Below are positions 4,115 to 7,316 of a stretch of 7,316 bases of DNA, piece by piece. A program made the translations under genes and the position numbers. Below the pieces are notes generated by a model. That model was not told where the DNA came from. It searched no databases and worked only from the letters and a program-made list of their open reading frames with translations. Origin of the DNA: Lentisphaerota bacterium (GTDB taxonomy: Bacteria; Verrucomicrobiota; Kiritimatiellia; JAAZAB01); NCBI GenBank assembly GCA_016182435.1, contig JACPGN010000158.1, positions 1 through 7,316 of the forward strand, given 5' to 3'. Position 1 is the first letter of the stretch, and each line of letters starts with the position of its first letter.

Positions 4115-7100
4115 TCTCGACCACAAGCTCAAGACCATTGAGCATAGGCGCCGTGGTCCAGTCAAAATTCGTGGCTGTGCTCGCCAGTTCCAGGGTGAGG
4201 TTGGTTGATGCCGTGACCCCCTTGAACTCAAACGCCAGCGCCCGGCGCGGAGCGCCGGAAAGCCGCACAATGTCGAGAGCCTGCGTCACGCTCTTATTCT
4301 GAAGGCGAACGTCAAATACCCGCTTACCCGGCGCAATGTCCCGTAATTCGGCGAAGTGAAGGCGCACGGTGTAAGGACGCGCCGGACTGGCCGCCGTCTG
4401 ACGAAAGTTTATCGGGACAAAACTCCAAGCCGGACGCTCCGTAAGGCGACCACGCCGGCTGAAATCAATGAGCAGGCCCGCCTGCAGCGCCTGGGGCGCA
4501 GCCCCTGCGGGCAGGTCGCCCCGGCTCAAGCCCGCTTGTTCAAGCGTATACCATGGGATCGCCAATTCGCCAATGAAAGCCGCTTCGTCCGTCTTGACCG
4601 CGCCACGCCATTCGCCATCCCACTGGTTATCTTCGTCCATCTGGTTTGCGGCGCGACCGGGCTTAGCTGACGCAGTCAACCAAGCAAGTGTCCAGGGCGC
4701 GCTGGGCGCCTCGGCCAGGCGCAGACGCTGGAGCGCCTGCGGATGAAAGATCGCATGACCTTCCGGATGCCAGGCCATGCGGAACCAGTCGCTTGCCTTA
4801 GGACTCTCGGAGTCGGCATCGTTTACCATGATCTGCAGGGTAACCTCGCTTCCGGGCTCAGGCGTGATGCTTAAGTTAGACCAGGGCAGAAGTATTTCCA
4901 CATCATAACCCTCAGTGGTCCGCGCCCCGGCCACCTCGGCGGTCAGTGCCGTGCGAAAATCAGGGCGCCGGTCCCAGAAGAAAGTGCGGGCCTTGGGCTG
5001 CAGGCCGTCGGCGCCCGGACCAACACAGAGTTGAAAACGATTGGGGGAATTCCTGCTCTCGGCCATGAAAAGCTCGATGGAGTCCTTGCTCCACATGGCC
5101 GGCTGGGACGGGTATTCCACCACGACATCATCGCGAACACTGGCAAATATGAGCACTCCGCGCTCATCCCAGCCGAGACGGAACGAGGGCGCGAAATTGG
5201 TGCCGGCGCGCGTGGCGCCGGAAGCTTCCACGAGACCCTCTACCCGGAAGCCGTTTGTGCCCCAGTCCTCTGAATGCGCGTCAATCCTGATGTCCTTGAG
5301 GTGCGGAATATTAAGGGGCGGAAACTGCTCAGCGTGATTGCCCAGCGCGTCGTAGCGCGCGCCGGACGCGGAAACTCCCAAATGTACGGCCTTGACGCGG
5401 TTTTTGTCGCTGAAGGTCACCTCGCACGACTCGCCCTCCCACACGGGCGCGTCCTTGCCGACGACGGCCGGCTTCGACGCCACCGTTGACCCCCGGCGGT
5501 CAACCTCGACTGCTCGGCGGTAAGCCAGGTACAGGTTAGTGGCGTCATGCCGCAGGAATACGATTGAGCGCTCCTCGCCCCTCACTGGCAGTGACAATTG
5601 ACCATCCCAGCAAGCATCGTCAAGCACTCCGTCAATCACCGGCGCCTTTTCCGCTGCCAGGCTGACAATATCGCCAACCCGTTCCAACGAGAGTGAAAGC
5701 CGGCGCAGCCCGACAATGCCGCTGGCATAGATCCAGGGACGGCTCGTTCCCGTGATGGGCGTCCGGTTAGCGTTGATCCGGTCAGGGCCTAACCCATTCA
5801 TTACCTCAATGGTGTAGTCAAGTTTTAAACCGGTCTGGGGCCGGGGCAGGCCTAACCAGAGCAGGCCATCCTCGTCGCGCCGGTCGCCGGGCGCGCCCAG
5901 GTTGAGCGCCAGTTGACGAGTAATGCCATGGACTCCTTCGCTATGGAAAATGGCCCAGTCCTCGTTACTGCGGCGCCGGGCCGGCGCCAGGGCGAATGAC
6001 GAGCGGAAGTTATACGAGCAAACGCAGGCGCCGGCGCCATCGTTGGCGATCAAGAGGCCCAGGGCGGGCATCATGTTCAGCGCGCAAGCCGGGCGCACCC
6101 CCGAGAAGTTGCGCAGGCCACTGTCGTCTTCCAGATCATAGATGCCATAAGTTGCTGACCGGAAAAAGTGCATCGTGGCCGATGAGATGATCCCGCCGCA
6201 CCCATGCGTTCGCAGATAGGTCTGGATAACGTTCAGGCCCGTTAACGGATCCGGGCGAAACTCTCCGACCGCCGCCACCGGCACGGGCACTTGCGCCAGC
6301 GCATGGGGCGCCAGCGCCTCCCACGGCCGAACCTCGCCCTCGGCTTTGTCCCAGCCTTTTGTTTCCTTGCGATAAGTTGCCTTGGGCCGGCCGGTCTGAG
6401 CATCGAGGGCCAGGCACGCTTCCCGGAAATGCACATAAACCGTCTCGTCATCAGCCGCAACCACGCCAACTTTCCACGCGAGCCCGGGAATGGCGCGCGA
6501 CCAGAGCTTGCTTCCGTTGTAAGCGTCCACGGCGACGAGTTCGTCCTGGCCGACAATAAAATACCGTCCGTTAGCAACAATGGGCGGAACGGAAATGTGC
6601 TGACTGAAGGGCAGCGCGGGACCGGGCGCGCCGAACCAGACAAGTTCAAGCGGCCACTTGAGCCGCTGATCGCTGGCCACCGGCGCGTTCCAGTCGAAGG
6701 CGCCGGGGAGCTTGCCGCGCACGACGCGGGCGACCTCGCCGCTCACCCCCGTTTCAAGGAATTCGCCGCTCGGCAGTTTGGCGGCGGCCATCAGCGTCTG
6801 GGCCTCGGTACCGGACAGGCCCGGAAAACAAAGTACTCCGCCGCAGGGCCGCAGCACGCGGTAAAGTTCAGCGCCGGAAAGGTCAGCCACGGGCGAGGCT
6901 ATAACGACAAGATTAGCGTAGAAATCGGGATGGGGTAGGGCGTTGGTTCGTTCGAGATGCTGGACCGAAATACGCGAGCCGTATAAAACCGTTTGATTGA
7001 GGAAGTGTTCGCGCATTGCCGAAACGCGTGCCGGGGACGGCTCGAGTACGATCACGTGGAGCCTGGTATGTTTCAGAAGCAACTCCGCCAGCGGCTGGTT

Positions 7101-7316
7101 CGAAGCGCCGACAATGAGGGCATAGCCTTCGGTGAAGCGCGCTAAATCAATCCCCTTGAAGGCCGGCAGCAGCTCATCGTGCGCCGGCAAGTCGGTTATA
7201 CTCAAGAGTTTCGGCTGCGCGGCGGGGGATGACAAGGCAGCCGCGGCGCCGCCGGGCGCAAAGCAAACGGTCGTGCCCAAGTGGGTAGCCACCACCAAGC
7301 GCCCGCCAGCGATGGC
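4110..7316 (-). CDS. Giant multidomain protein: PQQ propeller with methyltransferase-like insert, CBM9-like and malectin-like domains (5' partial)
   Basis: The frame is open to the window edge (AIAGGR precedes the TTG at 7298), so the N-terminus is missing. Residues are numbered from 7298. Residues 1-15 are a PQQ-propeller strand. About 36-200 is a Rossmann methyltransferase-like domain (YALIVGASNQ 59-68; VLEPSPARV 84-92; ELYRVLRPCGG 144-154). About 235-440 is more propeller (VANGRYFIVG, VAVDAYNGSKLWS), with Cys367, 405, 425 and 427. About 446-540 is a further sandwich-like segment (LNLGAPGDRRDEDG). At 551-655 a CBM9-like domain starts (VIDGVLDDACWDG), and ~670-862 is a second CBM9-like unit (WSKDSIELFMAES, GYDVEILLPWSNL). 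ELAIPWYTLEQAGL (911-924) looks like the end of the first, and 974-1062 is malectin-like (YTVRLHFAE, MLNGLELVVEK). A secreted carbohydrate-binding or redox-sensing role is inferred. The SAM-site glycines are degenerate (GASNQ), so catalysis is doubtful. No close neighbour shares its strand. Confidence 0.85.
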   Translation of the reverse strand, partial: AIAGGRLVVATHLGTTVCFAPGGAAAALSSPAAQPKLLSITDLPAHDELLPAFKGIDLARFTEGYALIVGASNQPLAELLLKHTRLHVIVLEPSPARVSAMREHFLNQTVLYGSRISVQHLERTNALPHPDFYANLVVIASPVADLSGAELYRVLRPCGGVLCFPGLSGTEAQTLMAAAKLPSGEFLETGVSGEVARVVRGKLPGAFDWNAPVASDQRLKWPLELVWFGAPGPALPFSQHISVPPIVANGRYFIVGQDELVAVDAYNGSKLWSRAIPGLAWKVGVVAADDETVYVHFREACLALDAQTGRPKATYRKETKGWDKAEGEVRPWEALAPHALAQVPVPVAAVGEFRPDPLTGLNVIQTYLRTHGCGGIISSATMHFFRSATYGIYDLEDDSGLRNFSGVRPACALNMMPALGLLIANDGAGACVCSYNFRSSFALAPARRRSNEDWAIFHSEGVHGITRQLALNLGAPGDRRDEDGLLWLGLPRPQTGLKLDYTIEVMNGLGPDRINANRTPITGTSRPWIYASGIVGLRRLSLSLERVGDIVSLAAEKAPVIDGVLDDACWDGQLSLPVRGEERSIVFLRHDATNLYLAYRRAVEVDRRGSTVASKPAVVGKDAPVWEGESCEVTFSDKNRVKAVHLGVSASGARYDALGNHAEQFPPLNIPHLKDIRIDAHSEDWGTNGFRVEGLVEASGATRAGTNFAPSFRLGWDERGVLIFASVRDDVVVEYPSQPAMWSKDSIELFMAESRNSPNRFQLCVGPGADGLQPKARTFFWDRRPDFRTALTAEVAGARTTEGYDVEILLPWSNLSITPEPGSEVTLQIMVNDADSESPKASDWFRMAWHPEGHAIFHPQALQRLRLAEAPSAPWTLAWLTASAKPGRAANQMDEDNQWDGEWRGAVKTDEAAFIGELAIPWYTLEQAGLSRGDLPAGAAPQALQAGLLIDFSRRGRLTERPAWSFVPINFRQTAASPARPYTVRLHFAELRDIAPGKRVFDVRLQNKSVTQALDIVRLSGAPRRALAFEFKGVTASTNLTLELASTATNFDWTTAPMLNGLELVVEK

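Noticed and set aside
3665..4270. 201-codon minus-strand ORF
   Set aside because: Antisense to the phosphatase active-site region and overlapping the end of the minus-strand gene in another frame; low-complexity Arg/Gln/Ser-rich product.
6291..6938. 215-codon plus-strand ORF
   Set aside because: It lies wholly antisense to the propeller gene, has no domain-like sequence, and is explained by the G/C-rich third positions of the real gene.

Overview
The window is GC-rich. It carries three genes on the + strand followed by one long convergent gene on the - strand. Three things point to the PVC assemblage (Kiritimatiellota, Lentisphaerota, Verrucomicrobiota or Planctomycetota), most likely a metagenomic or poorly cultured member: a secreted M4-type peptidase ending in D-x-D-G-D repeats, a huge protein mixing PQQ-propeller, methyltransferase-like, CBM9-like and malectin-like domains, and many palindromic repeats between and inside genes. 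This placement is an inference from domain style, with no marker gene in the window.

Layout. Bases 2-952 (+) are the 3' end of a thermolysin-family (M4) secreted metallopeptidase, with its catalytic half outside the window, fused to five D-x-D-G-D repeats. Bases 953-1081 are intergenic and hold a palindromic repeat (996-1070). Bases 1082-3115 (+) encode a GT39/ArnT-like polytopic membrane glycosyltransferase; two of its loops appear to be built from in-frame palindromic repeat DNA (about 1583-1668 and 2073-2290). Bases 3116-3379 are intergenic and hold an 86-nt palindromic element, a fragment matching the glycosyltransferase insert, a possible 24-codon leader ORF and a perfect 32-bp palindrome. 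Bases 3380-4054 (+) encode a membrane-anchored CX5R (DSP-like) phosphatase. Bases 4050-4114 are a palindromic element whose inverted ends carry the stop codons of both flanking convergent genes. Bases 4110-7316 (-) are the C-terminal 1068 codons of a giant multidomain protein that runs off the right edge.

How the genes relate. All four products are predicted to be membrane or exported proteins. A glycosyltransferase using a polyprenyl-linked sugar, a membrane-tethered phosphatase and two large surface or secreted proteins fit an envelope or glycan-handling neighbourhood. No tight operon is seen: the gaps are 129 and 264 nt and are filled with repeats.

The most unusual signal is the repeat ecology. 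At least three elements are bounded by TGTAG...CTAC(A/T) inverted ends. One is translated in frame inside an enzyme, one is intergenic, and one supplies two stop codons. This resembles the protein-coding Rickettsia palindromic elements in principle, but no identity with them is claimed.
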